NCBI GenBank assembly: GCA_008973525.1
Contig: WACJ01000080.1
Location: 186,001 to 250,000, forward strand
Direction of reading: 5' to 3'
Source: Stenopsyche tienmushanensis
Taxonomy: Eukaryota; Arthropoda; Insecta; Trichoptera; Stenopsychidae
Length of the DNA stretch: 64,000 nt
Shown here: positions 47,555 through 58,730 of the stretch, piece by piece
Position numbering within the stretch: the stretch's first letter is position 1
How the letters are laid out: each line of letters begins with the position of its first letter
Made by a program: the position numbers and the translations under genes
Notes under the pieces: model-generated
What the model saw: only the letters and a program-made list of their open reading frames with translations
What the model was told of the DNA's origin: nothing
Databases searched by the model: none

Positions 47555-48240
47555 TAGGAAATCCAATCCCAGGATCCCGGACAGTTTTAGGTGCTCATTA
47601 GTCCGGGCTTGAAATTTATATCCTACAAAAATCGTATACTTCACCAGCACGTTGAATGCTACTAAATCGAGACAATCCCGCCGAAATCTGGACGCTTGGA
47701 AATAGTAGCGTAACTACTAATTGGTGAGTTTAGGAGACGCCTAGGGGCAGTAACTGTCTAATCTAAGTATACATGTATACAGTAAATATATGTTTTCCAA
47801 ATTGTTATATTAACCTTTCCCTACCGGTGATGTATTTACTACACGTCGAGAATTTTTATATTCCTCCGTAATATAATTACATCACATCAAAGTATTATAG
47901 TATATAAATATTCGAACTAGCATTTAAATATCTGATGACGATATCTCCAACGAGTGTGGAGGCTGAGCGTGCATTTTCAGCAGCAAGTTTCCTGGCTTCC
48001 AAAATCAGATCCAGACTAAATTACGAAACACTCGATGCTTTAATGTTACTTCGGGCATATTTTCAAAATAATATTTGATATTTTTAGTGTTTTATTTATT
48101 TATTTTTATCTTTTCCTAAATAAATAAAATTCTTTCGCCTTCAAGTTATTTTTTATATTAAAAAGTGGATTTATTAGTATTTTTGATCAAATTTATCAAT
48201 GTAATTTCTTAAACTATTGAAAATCCTAGTACCGGGATAC
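47555..48240 (+). mobile_element. hAT-derived element, copy D, keeps the dimerisation domain
   Basis: It starts TAGGAAATCCAATCCCAGG, followed by the CAGTTTTAGGTGCTCAT block (inverse of the GAGCACCTAAAACTG ends of copies A and C). It contains the shared CCGGTGATGTATTTACTAC core. It ends near CCTAGTACCGGGATAC, a decayed terminus. Most of the transposase is deleted except its C-terminal piece. Confidence 0.75.
47914..48078 (+). pseudogene. hAT transposase C-terminal dimerisation domain
   Basis: An intact 54-codon stretch to a natural stop reads ELAFKYLMTISPTSVEAERA, then FSAASFLASKIRSRLN and LDALMLLRAYF. This is the hAT C-terminal dimerisation motif (P-T-S-x-x-E-R-x-F-S ... R-x-x-L ... L). The catalytic region upstream is absent, so only this tail survives. 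Confidence 0.88.
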
Positions 48241-48254
48241 CAAGACTAATCCTG

Positions 48255-48525
48255 ACGAAAAACGATAATTGGAAAAACATTATTTTTTCGGAACGAAAAC
48301 CGAAAATGAATCGATTCAAAAATATCGGTTTGATACACGTTTATGCGAAAAGAAGTTTTAGTTATGAGTAAATTATATACAGACAAAAAAATAATTACCC
48401 GGAGTTGAATAGAAAGTCAGAAAAACCTTTATTTTTCCCGGAACGAAAGCAATAGCCGAACGGATATATTTTTTTGGAACTGAACCGGAAAAAAAATCGA
48501 AATATAAACCATAAAGGTTCGAAGT
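48255..48525. repeat. AACCGG/CGGAAC-rich dispersed repeat
   Basis: GGAACGAAAACCGAAAATG, CCCGGAACGAAAGC and GGAACTGAACCGGAAAA words fill this block, immediately after hAT copy D. Same style as 23030 and 28165. Confidence 0.45.
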
Positions 48526-48996
48526 GCTGATTTATATTTTGTTGATTATAAAAATCCATTTGCGCGAAGTATTCAATTATTGCGTAAATATGTTCGAAAA
48601 CATCGAAAGGCATATTGTATAGACGAGATTAATATTTAAGGGATTTTTTTAGTTTGATCAAAATATCAACGTGTCTAAGCATATTTACGTTTGAAAATGA
48701 ATATGTCAACAGGTAGAATGTGGATTTAAAAATTTCGGTTTTATGATCGTCTGATTACGAATAGATTCGACGTTATTTTATAATTTCATACAAGTCCTGC
48801 ATGTTTTTCTTGATCAATTTCTGGACAAATTGCATATATAACGTATATGGCAAAAATAGTTTGAGAAGCCGGGCTTGAATGATTCATACCAGCTGCAATC
48901 GTAGTCCAATGGAATATGCGCTTGAAACTTGACCTTAATCGTAATATTTGGGAATTTCATGAAAATAAAACATTTTTTTTAAATTGTTAATATAAT

Positions 48997-49002
48997 TTTA
49001 TT
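48997..49002 (-). terminator. Poly(A) signal for the bHLH gene
   Basis: AATAAA on the minus strand (TTTATT on plus), about 100 nt after the stop codon of the bHLH gene. This is the first canonical signal downstream. Confidence 0.5.
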
Positions 49003-49102
49003 ATAAGGATTTTTGTATGTTTGACTAGAAAGCGATTTGAATGATCGATTAAGTGTATTGTTGTTAATATTTGAATTAAACATCTTGTTTCAGATGTGCT
49101 AT

Positions 49103-49819
49103 TTACCAAAATTTTCCGAAATTGAGCAACCTCTGCAGCTCTGTGATGTAATGGATGGCGTTATGCAACGTCTTCAGCTTGCTGAGTCTTCTTGTTGGTG
49201 CGGAAGAACTTGAACCAACCTGAGGAACTGCTTTTCTCAATCTAAGAAAAGCACCGCTGACAGCCCGCACGCGTCTTCTTTCCCTGGCATTGCGGCCCAT
49301 TCTTCCTTTGGGACCAGATCTGGAGCGTCTTCCTTTTTTTGCCGAGTTTTTGCGCCCGTCGATGTCTTCCCTTTCATCATATTCGTCGGCATTATTTTGA
49401 TCGTCGAGCGAAGAATAAGCGTTTTTTCTGCTTAAATTACGCATGCTGCTTTTGTTTGTAAGCGATGTCCCGTATTGTCCCAATTGAAAGACGTCTTTGG
49501 TGCTGTACTGTTGGATGCTCCGATCGTATCTAATTTCTGCTCGCTCGTCTAAGGAATTGTTCGAGTCGTCGAATTCCTCATTGACTGGCGAGAGATGATT
49601 CCAGCTGTCTGCAAAGTCCAAATAACCCCGGTCGTACCTGACAGGACACCATGCCTCCACAGGCTGAGCTATTGTCCTCATTTCAATGGAATAAAACATC
49701 CTTTGCGGCGGTTCTGTTTTTGCATCGTATATCTGATGATCTTGGGCTCTTGCGGCTGGTCCATTTTGATTGAGCAGAAAATAATCTCGTGCGCGTTCTG
49801 GTGTCACATTTCCTTCCAT
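49103..49819 (-). CDS. bHLH transcription factor, achaete-scute-like
   Basis: A single-exon gene of 238 residues. Residues 1-138 are polar and unstructured, 139-154 are acidic, and 161-172 form a basic nuclear-localisation-like stretch (KKGRRSRSGPKGR). The bHLH follows: basic region about 174-186 with NARERRRVRAV (Glu180 would contact the E-box), helix 1 at 187-199, a long loop with SSSSAPT, and helix 2 at 212-232 (LSKLKTLHNAIHYITELQRL). The protein ends six residues later. The ERRRVR basic region and LSKxxTLxxAIxYIxxLQ helix 2 resemble ASCL/achaete-scute proteins, which drive neural or gland precursor fate as dimers with a Daughterless/E protein. The loop is longer than usual and helix 1 diverges, so orthology is open. 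AAAAATGG is a good start context. Promoter and poly(A) signals are in place. Confidence 0.88.
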   Translation of the reverse strand: MEGNVTPERARDYFLLNQNGPAARAQDHQIYDAKTEPPQRMFYSIEMRTIAQPVEAWCPVRYDRGYLDFADSWNHLSPVNEEFDDSNNSLDERAEIRYDRSIQQYSTKDVFQLGQYGTSLTNKSSMRNLSRKNAYSSLDDQNNADEYDEREDIDGRKNSAKKGRRSRSGPKGRMGRNARERRRVRAVSGAFLRLRKAVPQVGSSSSAPTRRLSKLKTLHNAIHYITELQRLLNFGKFW

Positions 49820-49986
49820 TTTTGCTCGGTCCTTTTATCTATTTTTTGCAGATATTGTCCCTTGACAGATATACACAGTCTTAAGATCACTTTACGATCG
49901 AAATTATAATATTCACCATCTATTTTAGATCCATTATTTACCAACACACGACTAAATTTAGCAAACTGAAGCACGACCTATGACCG

Positions 49987-50019
49987 ACTGACTTTTAGCT
50001 TAATTTTAGTTCCTATATA
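49987..50019 (-). promoter_or_regulatory. TATA plus initiator core promoter of the bHLH gene
   Basis: On the minus strand, TATATAG (50013-50019) is followed by an arthropod initiator TCAGTC whose A is at 49989. The first T of TATATA is 30 nt upstream of that A, the classical spacing. The predicted 5' UTR is 170 nt with no intron needed. No DPE-like motif was seen at +28. Confidence 0.6.
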
Positions 50020-53000
50020 TCTACCGACGTACTTATTGATGTTATATTAACTGCTAAATACTTCATTATCATGTGGTATCACCCCTTAAACAACTGCCAA
50101 TAACTCGCAGTGAACATTCACAGAATAATATTAAGGTCAATTTAAGTAATTCGTCTTCATTTCATTCTATTTTGAGCTAATATTATCAATTTAATCTATG
50201 AGTACGTTTACCATATTTCATCTATTCTATGTAAAATATATATATATTGGATTTTAGACACTGCTAATAACTAATTTTGTACAATTGAGTAAGATGATAA
50301 TCCATCAATAATACTTGCAATTAAATTGTCTCCATATTCCACAATATGAGAACAACATTTGATCCTTGATGGTATATTCATTCATTTTCACTATTTCAAA
50401 ATCATTTGCGAAGAATGAGCTTTGACAATTCGACTCAAATCACGACTTGAACAGTTCTTCATTTTTCTACGCCCACTCGCTGATCTGATTCATTGACTGA
50501 ACTATTAATTAGCTTCACCTTCACACAAACACAGTTATAATATTTGCACAAAACACTGATAAACTGTGAATTACCAAGTAACTTTTTTCGTTAAAATCAA
50601 CTATAAATGAATGCTTGAAAATAATGTAATATACTGACCTTAACTAAAAATAACTGTTAACTATTTATTTCATAAAAAGTTGAATATAACATTTTAATTC
50701 TAGAAGTATCTAACATTTTAAGTCCATTTACAAAATTCTTGCAATCAACTATCTTTTTGCAATATATTATTTATAAATGAATATATTATTATGGTGTAGC
50801 CACACGTAATCTATTGTAGGATTAGGACTTCTTCAATATTAATTTATAAGAAAGAGTCACAATTAGAAACAGTAAAATCTCGTTTAGCGGTTCCTGGATT
50901 AACGCTGTTTGCTCCAAGCCTAAAAAAATGTTGTGCTTCCCTCAGTGTAATATTGGACCCACTTGTCACGAATTAATTGATAAATACGTGGACAACGTGT
51001 AGAAGAAGCTATGGCTGATGGCATCTAAGAGTTTCCAACTATATTTGAGTAAATTTTTAACCTAAACGAAACAACAAGACTTGGTGTGATATAGATAAGT
51101 AAGATATTGAGGAGTTTTTGTAGGTTTCTGACGAGAGTCTTATCAACGTCGACCTCCAAGAACTGGCAGAGCCAGAGAATTTCTGAAAACGAACAACCCA
51201 AAAAAACTTGCTACAGATTTTCTTAATATTTTTTATCTAAAAGTCGTATATGAACACATCCTAAGAACTAAATTAGGTCTTACTAAAATCCATATCGAAT
51301 ATTCTCTTTTAAACCTGTATGGTAGTACGGTCGCCCATTTGCGAGCGAATTCCAGTGCTTCAGAAAGAGGACTCTTATACATTGAATGATATAATGAATA
51401 AATTTCAAGCGTATTGTTTATGTTTACTTGAAGAAATGATCGAAGTGGATTTGTATGACGATAAATGTCGAACAAGCAAATATAGCATCTAAGATTTAAC
51501 ATATCGAAGAGCGCTTTTGCGATAGTTTCTGAAATTGTATTTAACTATAACCAACATAATTTAGATCTAATATGCTTTATAATTTGTATTATTGGGAAAA
51601 ATTCAAATCTTATGGATTGAAGCTTATTTTCATTAAAAAATTCAAATTTTTAGCCCTAGTTGACTTCAACGCGAGCTTTTAAAAACTCGATATGTATCCG
51701 TCGAATTGCTATAACCCGCATGATAGTTTACCATTTTCCAAGGTATACTGATAGCCGGATAAGCTGTACGTCTGGAGAAACTCCTTAAATTTTGTTTTTT
51801 TAATTACTAATTTTTTAAATTTATTTTTAATATTAATACTTTCAAACAATTAAGATCTCTTCAAAAATAAGAACAATCGTAAATAAATATTTGATTTTAT
51901 AACAAATAATTAATGATAATGTTGATTATTTTACAAAAAAAAATCTGAGCACACTGTAATCGTATTTTAAAATTGATTAGAGTCATATTGCTTTAATTAT
52001 TGTTTATAATAATCCATATATTTATTAATTGATCTCGAAAATAATTACAGAATTGCAAGACAGTTTTACTAGAGACATCTACATCATTTATGTTAAACAT
52101 TTTTGTGATAAAAAATTTGGTTTGAATATTTGATATTTATTAATTTAAAAATATTACATAATTTTAACCATAGATGTCGTTAATAAGATTAGTTTTCATG
52201 CTCATTAATTATTAAAATTTGTTTAAAAAATAATTGCAAAGAAAAATATCATTAAGCCGTAAATAAAGTGAAAACATATAGAAATAAATATTCATTTCCT
52301 TCTTACAGCATGTTTTGTTTTCGAATTTTTGTTTAATAAAATTTTATTTGATGATTTATTGTTGTTTTAATATTTTTAATTGCATATTAATAAAATGATT
52401 AGGTGTTTAAGGAACATATGTCTGTCTTATACTGTCCATATTTTAATAACTGTCAGATAACCAATATTTAATATAAATAATTTACAAAACTATGAATTGC
52501 AGCTATTTTTCGAATGTTTTTCTTTATTTCTTAAATTAAGAGTACTAATAGTAGTTTTATAATAAAGAAGCTCTCAGTTTTTAAATATTAAAAATTACAA
52601 ATAAAGGTACTTTGTTTCAAAATAAGACTGAGCAAAGCTAACCGTTATTAATTCCATTAAATGCTAAAGTTGGTAGTAGTGACTCTATAGCTTGTCAAAT
52701 TTTGACGCAATGTGTAGGATCAGAAATGTATAGGACATACATTTTATATTTCTTCTGCATATAACATTAGTACGTTTTATTTCAGCAATTGCAATGATTT
52801 TAGCGTCAATCAGACCAAAATTGCCAGACCTACTGCCTAATTGGAGTGTTAATCAAGCTTTGCGATTTGCAAAGAATTTATGATACCCGAATGTTGTCTT
52901 GTTTGAGTCTGATATTTATTTTCTAAGAATTCCAAAAAATTGTCATAGTTTTATTAATATTTTACAGATTATCTCACTGTGTGAACCTGTAGGGAAATCC

Positions 53001-53728
53001 GCCACTGGTTTTATTGATAAATATAAACATTTATGAATTCAAGTAGTCGCTAAGGTGTGAAACAAATTAATAATGATCTATAGTAACACAAAGATATTTT
53101 ATAATATTTTACTTACTTTAGGTGGCTTATATAGCCCTGTAAAAGAGCCTTGGCTATCTGCCATTCCATCTTCCAGTGTCTTTATCTGCCTGATCAAACA
53201 GTGTAGATGAAGCCTTCCAATGAGTCTACTGCCATTCGGTCCCAAATCTAACATGACTCAAGGGACTCTATGAGTCTGTATCTGTACTGCATGGTCTGCT
53301 CAGCGGAGGCGAAGGGTTTGTACGAAGCTTATGATCACTGTTTTGCCATACATATCCATGACCTTATGATTCGAAAACTGAGGTCGATCGATCGATCAGA
53401 ATCCTTGCAAATAATATATATGCAATATTTAGAAGCAGTTGAAGTTGGAGCACAGTTTATAATAGAAATATCATATATGGATAGTAATAATAATGCATGA
53501 AGATGTAAAATTTGTTTGGATTTATAGGAAAAGCATGAACGAGAACCTGAAATATCTTCAGATGGACCACGAACTGCAATGTGTTGTTAGATATATGCTC
53601 ATATTTTAAATTAATTGTTTATTAATACCAAAATTTTAAATCATATCATGCTATTTTTTCAGTTGTGAATCAAATTGGAAATTGAAAAGTAAATAAATCG
53701 ATCACGAAAAATGTATTTAAAGTATTAA
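50020..53728. other. Upstream intergenic region of the bHLH gene
   Basis: Mostly AT-rich. 51305-51410 is the inverted partner of the repeat at 16060 (NLYGSTVAHLRANSSASERG on plus). 53110-53480 is GC-balanced. It has a TTTTACTTACTTTAG acceptor-like site near 53120 and a 76-codon plus frame (53270-53500) that I do not recognise, so a noncoding or orphan exon is possible. Regulatory elements for the bHLH gene may lie here, but none stands out. Confidence 0.35.
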
Positions 53729-54323
53729 CCCTTTGCGCTTAAGACTCTTTTCACTCGGTCACAGTCAGCCGCTCCCGCTTATTTAATGAGTTCTTTACTT
53801 TTAACTTAAAATAATTTTAGACACAATAGAACACTTTAAACTTGTATATTTTAACATATTTTCATAGTTAATTGTAGGATATTTATTAAACATCCTTCAA
53901 TTAATGTTCTATATTTTTGCTTCTTACGATATTTTATAAAACAATCTCCAATGTGCATTCTTGGTTTGTCCAGGCAAGAGTCATAGTAATACACAGTTTG
54001 TCGCCTTTGGCCAGATCTGGTTCGTTGGGAACTAACCTTGCAATCCCTTTTTTGTCCAATCAAAATTACATGCAGCTTCTCATTTATTCAGATGCTTTCA
54101 AAACTGCTCTGCGAAGTAGAAACTGTGCCAGGTTTTCTTTGAAATAAGACATCTATGTAGCCATATAATACATTGTGTCACTCGACACTTTATAACATGA
54201 TTTATTAGGCCAAACCTAAATAAAAACAGTTATCGCTCAATTTACCACATCGATCTGAGTAGTTACCGAGAGCCCCGCATCACATGCAGTGGTACCTGAA
54301 AGACACTGCTCGAGCACAAAGGG
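53729..54323 (-). mobile_element. Internally deleted piggyBac element
   Basis: Flanked by TTAA on both sides (53725-53728, 54324-54327). The ends read inward CCCTTTGCGCTTAAG and CCCTTTGTGCTCGAG, the common piggyBac-type terminus. Length is 595 bp against more than 2 kb for an autonomous copy. A C-terminal piece of the transposase remains on the minus strand. Confidence 0.9.
53851..54063 (-). pseudogene. piggyBac transposase C-terminal zinc-ribbon remnant
   Basis: The frame reads KRDCKVSSQRTRSGQRRQTV, YYYDSC, LDKPRMHIGDCFIKYRKK. This matches the cysteine-rich tail of piggyBac transposases (RCxxC...RRxTxYxCxxCPxKPxLCxxxCFxxYH). Three of the usual Cys positions are changed, to Ser, Tyr and His. 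The catalytic DDD domain is gone. The tail normally binds subterminal DNA. Confidence 0.85.
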
Positions 54324-55508
54324 TTAATAAAGTATACATTTTTATTAATCAATCACATATATTATACAATCCAAAATATATATTGTATATTAATCCTTGA
54401 TTATAAGGACACACATTTTAAAATAATTTATTATATTTTGGTCTTATAGCGTTCTTGTGTTTTTCAATGAATGTAAAGAATATTTCCTATAATCATTCAG
54501 AATTCAATCTAAACATCATTTATTTATTCTATTTATTTATTTTATTTAGAAATTTATAAACAGCTTACGCCATATTACATAAAAACAAATTACAAGTATT
54601 AAAAAAAGATAAAAATGAAATGAAATACAACATATAATAAAAATAAAATAATAATAATACTAATAATAAAAATAAAAAATACACTATGGAAAAAATAAAA
54701 TATTAGCAATGAAAATAAAAATAATAAAAAATGACAATAGAATTATAAAGATATTTAGGGGGGGGTCTAAATATGAATCCGATCCACCTCTTAAATAATA
54801 TATTATTCATCATGTAATTTATTTTGAAATAGAATTTTATAAAATATTTAGATATTGAGCGTTTTTTAAAATAACTTACGACGGTTAGCTTATCAGTGAA
54901 ATTAAAAATATTTTTGTTAAATATGGATAAAATATATTTATTGTGAAATAATGAACACTATTTAACAATAAATTGAATTCTTTTAGTTAACCATATGTAA
55001 ATATACAAAAAATAATAATGGGCTGAAATGATTAGCACATATAAAACATATTTGTAAATTGAGTGTTGCGCAGTAAGACACCTGTCATACGTATAAGCTC
55101 CAAACTTCATGTCATGAAAAAATCTTTGGATTTATATAAACAATTTGAGAAGATCCGGTCAATTAACGTAGGATATAACAAGTTTTAATTTTGTTTCTTA
55201 AAAAAAATAAGTACTTTAATTCAATGCTTTGCTAGGTATACCTAAGATATTATTCTATTTTTGTAATGTGTATAATAATGCTTCATAAAGAAGGTGCATA
55301 TTAAATTTATCACATTAAATAATTTTAAAATGATCAAAATCGAATGTAACTTAAATTATAACAACTAGTGTTATTATAAATCATACAATGTATGGCTAAT
55401 TGGCTAATTTGTTCTTTAAAAAAACAGGTTGTTTTTAATTAATATCAAAATTCATTCATACATCTGGTAGTTCAAGGATTATCGTTTATGTATAGTGATC
55501 GAAACTGG
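54324..55508. repeat. A/T low-complexity tract and possible LINE 3' end
   Basis: 54495-54730 is nearly pure A/T with AAT and AAAT repeats. On the minus strand it ends AATTTCTAAATAAATAAA after GGCGTAAGCTGTTTATAA, which resembles the TAAA-tailed 3' ends of some insect LINEs. 54760 has a G-run. The rest, to the channel gene, is AT-rich. Confidence 0.35.
55434..55439 (-). terminator. Candidate poly(A) signal of the channel gene
   Basis: ATTAAA on the minus strand, about 70 nt after the stop codon. It is a common variant signal. No AATAAA is nearer. Confidence 0.4.
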
Positions 55509-58500
55509 TTACTTAATCTTCTCCATTAATTGTTGTAATGTAGTTTTAAGTTCATTTTGCGATTTTGCGATGATATTAAGTTGTGATTGAATTTCTTTAA
55601 TATCAACTTCGTTTTCTAATTTTTCCTCTTTTTTTTGTTCCCGTTTTTTCGTTTTGTTAATGACATTTTTAGCTGCTTTGATAATACTTCCATCCATACT
55701 TAATACGTTACATGGAATTGAGAAACAACATAATGTCAGATGGCAAATTTTATCAGATTCGAGTATTTTTTTTGAATTGTTTGTGTAATAATAAATTGTT
55801 TTTGATTCATTTACTTTAACTCCAATTTTTGATTGAGGTAAGTAATCTGGAAAGAGACAAATTCTTTTTGCTATTAATTTAATCAAATTAAATTTGGGTA
55901 TATCACAATTCCATTTAAGATTAGATATGAAGTTCACTACTGCATTTTTTTCAAAAAAAGTTTTTAGTATAAAGATTTCTTCGTAATAGGATAAAAATTG
56001 AATTCTCTTTATGTGGCCAACTAATTCGGCTTCCGATTTAATAGCTTGTGTATCACTGACGGCTAAACCATTTAGTAGATTCAACAAAACAATGGGTATC
56101 ATGAATACAAAAATAATGAAAATAATATGACTTCCTATTGGAGACGATTTAAAATTAATTGAAGATGCATCAAATTCACCCGTTAACATTACAAGAGTTT
56201 TAAAAAGAGACATGCGGACGTCTTGAAAAAAATCTGTTTCTTCTTCTTTCTGATTATCTGTTATGGTTTGTGTTGTGGTTTCAATATTTTTTTCAGAATC
56301 ATCATTTGTAGAACGAAATAATATGTAAAAACTTAGAGCAAATGAAATTATAATAAAAAAATACCAGCATAGAAGTTTGAAAAAATTAAGACAAACAGTA
56401 TTGAACATCAAAATATTTGTTGAAAACACAGGAAAATGAGCAAATAAAATAATAAATTCAACTGATGATAATAATATTGTTACTGCACTTAGCAGTTTAG
56501 TAAAATTTCCACAATCAAAAATTAACATGATAGCTATAATTATGACTAATATTATTTCCAACAAATTTTCAGGGCTTTTTACATATTTTTCTGGCAATAT
56601 TATACATTGAAATGTTTCTCTGAGGAATAACAGAATGAGGCCCACAAAAGTGAAAATTTTGACAATAATCAAAAGATGGTTTGACCTTTCGCTTGATTTG
56701 TCAAAATCATTAAATAAAAAAATATATGTTACCAAAAAAATCCAAAATACAATATAAAAAAATACATTAACACAAAGCAAGCAGTTTATTCGGTTCCATT
56801 TTAAGTAAAGAAAACTTGTTATGATAGGATGATTTAATAAATGTTTCAGATCTTGATTTTTTGACATGTATAAAAGAATATCTGTTTCTAGAGCTACTTT
56901 ACTATTAGTTTCTACTGCGTCACCATTAGGTTCTACTGCGTCACCATTAGGTTCTACTGCGTCACTATTAGGTTCTACTGCGTCACCATTAGTTTCTAAT
57001 GCGTCACTATTAGTTTCTAATGCGTCACTATTAGGTTCTACTGTGTCACCATTAGGTTCTACTGCGTCACTATTAGGTTCTACTGCGTCACCATTAGTTT
57101 CTAATGCGTCACTATTAGTTTCTAATGCGTCACTATTAGGTTCTACTGTGTCACTATTAGGTTCTACTGCGTCACTATTAAGTTCTACTGCGTCATTATT
57201 AGGTTCTACTGCGTCACCATTAGGTTCTACTGCTTTACTATTAAGAACTACTACTTCAATACAAGAATTATCATTTCTCACCTTATTAATTGGAGGTACA
57301 AGAAATTTATAATCAAATATGATCTCATAATCTTTTTCACCTGGACGGTGGTGATTGGTTGTTATGCATTCATCGAAAAATGCCTTTAATGTTTCAGGCC
57401 TTATATCTGCTATTGCAGGATCCTCGAAAATATTGTATGCTCCTATATAAGCTCCTTTCTTTAAAAGGGCAGTAACTGTCTTCTGGTTGTTTAATTTGGT
57501 GGCATAATGTAGTGCCGTATTACCTTTTGCATCCAAAAAGTTAATGTCAGTATTTTTATTTTCTAATAGTATATTTATACATTTATTATAATCTATATTT
57601 TCTTGTTTGAAAATATTATTTTTATTTTTTATTGCAAGTTGTAATAGTGAAGTACCATTTACGGGATCGAGTGATGCTTTATTATCAATCAATAACTGTA
57701 ATATTTTATAGTATCCCCATATGCATGCCACTGCAATTGGTTTATTTGCATCCGTTGAAGTATTCGGATCGGCTCCTTCTTCTAATAAGTTGGAGACTAT
57801 TTTTTCAAAACCTTTAGAACAAGCATGTCCCAAAAGGCTTAGTGTATATGTTTTTGTTTCTTCTTTTTTTATGTTTTTAAAGAGTTCCAAAAATCGTTTT
57901 TCGTTACCACTATTCAAATGTGATATAAATTCTAACTTTATATATTTGCCTCCAGATTGTACTACTTCATTTTTGTAAAATGAAATCAGATCGGGAAAAT
58001 TTTCTTCGATTGATATACGTGCAGTTTTTCCATCTGAATCTTCAAAAATGTCCAATGCAATTTCTTTCGTCTTTTCTAATATAATTTTAAGAATATTTTC
58101 TAATTGGTTTTTTGCTGCTGTATGAATTGGTGTGCAATTTTTCATATCAATAATATTGGGATCAGATCCATTGTCGAGCAATAATTCAATGATATTCTCA
58201 TATTTCAGCATGCTTTCTTGATCTTTTTGTTTTTTTGCCTGTATAAATTTTTTGATTGTCAAATGTAGTGCATTGTTTGACACACTTAACAAATCTATCT
58301 TAATTTTCTCGTGCGATAGTAATTTTTTCATAGTTTCAACATCTCCCAGTTCTGCGGCAAAGTGTATCGGTGCTTTGTGTCGTGTGTCATTCACTTTGTT
58401 GACATCAATTTTTTCATGATGGAAGTAGCAATTCAACATATTCATGGTAACCGTCATTTGAACATGCTATATCGAGGCATGTTTTATTGACATTTGCATC

Positions 58501-58689
58501 TTTTTCTTTAGTATCGAGGCTCGTTTTACTGACATTTGCATATTTTTCTTCAGTATAACAAAAATTTGGATCTACCGCAGGCAAGCCCAGAGTTTTTTTG
58601 AATGTTTCATATTTTTTTTTTTTTAATGATGTTAATAATTCTTTTTGTAAATCTTGTTTGAGTAGCAGTTTTGACAACATTTCGTCCAT
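55509..58689 (-). CDS. pain: Painless-like TRPA cation channel, one frameshift
   Basis: The main frame (58457-55509) holds 982 codons. The N-terminus lies in another frame (58689-58414), and the two join at 58421-58425, where YVELLL continues as HHEKIDVNK after a one-base-scale shift. The reconstructed length is about 1,060 residues. Numbering from the main frame, ankyrin-type repeats fill 1-380 (APIHFAAELGD, TPIHTAAKNQ, TALHYATKLN), a heptad repeat spans 406-517, and membrane segments are S1 558-583, S2 594-614, S3 632-650, S4 655-672, S5 688-714 and S6 776-797. The pore motif is MLTGEFD (757-763). NLLNGLAVSDTQAIKSEAEL after S6 is typical of Painless. The tail ends in a charged coiled coil. 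In Drosophila, Painless is a plasma-membrane calcium-permeable channel for heat and mechanical nociception. Function here is inferred by family. The frameshift may be a sequence error, since the rest is intact. Confidence 0.9.
56907..57242 (-). repeat. 21-bp minisatellite, 16 units, coding for heptads
   Basis: On the minus strand the unit encodes N-[SGN]-D-[ATK]-[VL]-E-[PTL], about 16 copies without any frameshift or stop. A five-unit block (NSDTVEP or NGDTVEP, NSDALET twice, NGDAVEP, NSDAVEP) occurs twice in a row, a 105-bp higher-order repeat. It lies between the ankyrin region and S1. The acidic, Pro-containing heptad should form an extended negatively charged linker. Confidence 0.95.
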
Positions 58690-58710
58690 TTTTGATAGCG
58701 TTTTATTGCA

Positions 58711-58730
58711 CCTGAAATAGAAAAATAATC
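58711..58730 (-). promoter_or_regulatory. Splice acceptor in the channel gene 5' UTR
   Basis: The minus strand reads TTATTTTTCTATTTCAG then GTGCAATAAAACGC, a strong pyrimidine-rich acceptor with AG at 58712-58713. It lies 21 nt upstream of the ATG. This implies a separate upstream 5' noncoding exon, not located. Confidence 0.6.

Noticed and set aside
54495..54730. CRISPR-like or satellite array
   Set aside because: The periodicity is only AAT/AAAT low complexity, without conserved repeats and spacers. The whole window is eukaryotic.
56866..57312. 148-codon plus-strand ORF rich in Ser, Thr, Leu and Ala
   Set aside because: It is the antisense of the 21-bp minisatellite in the channel gene. 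A repeat length divisible by three keeps the opposite frame open too.
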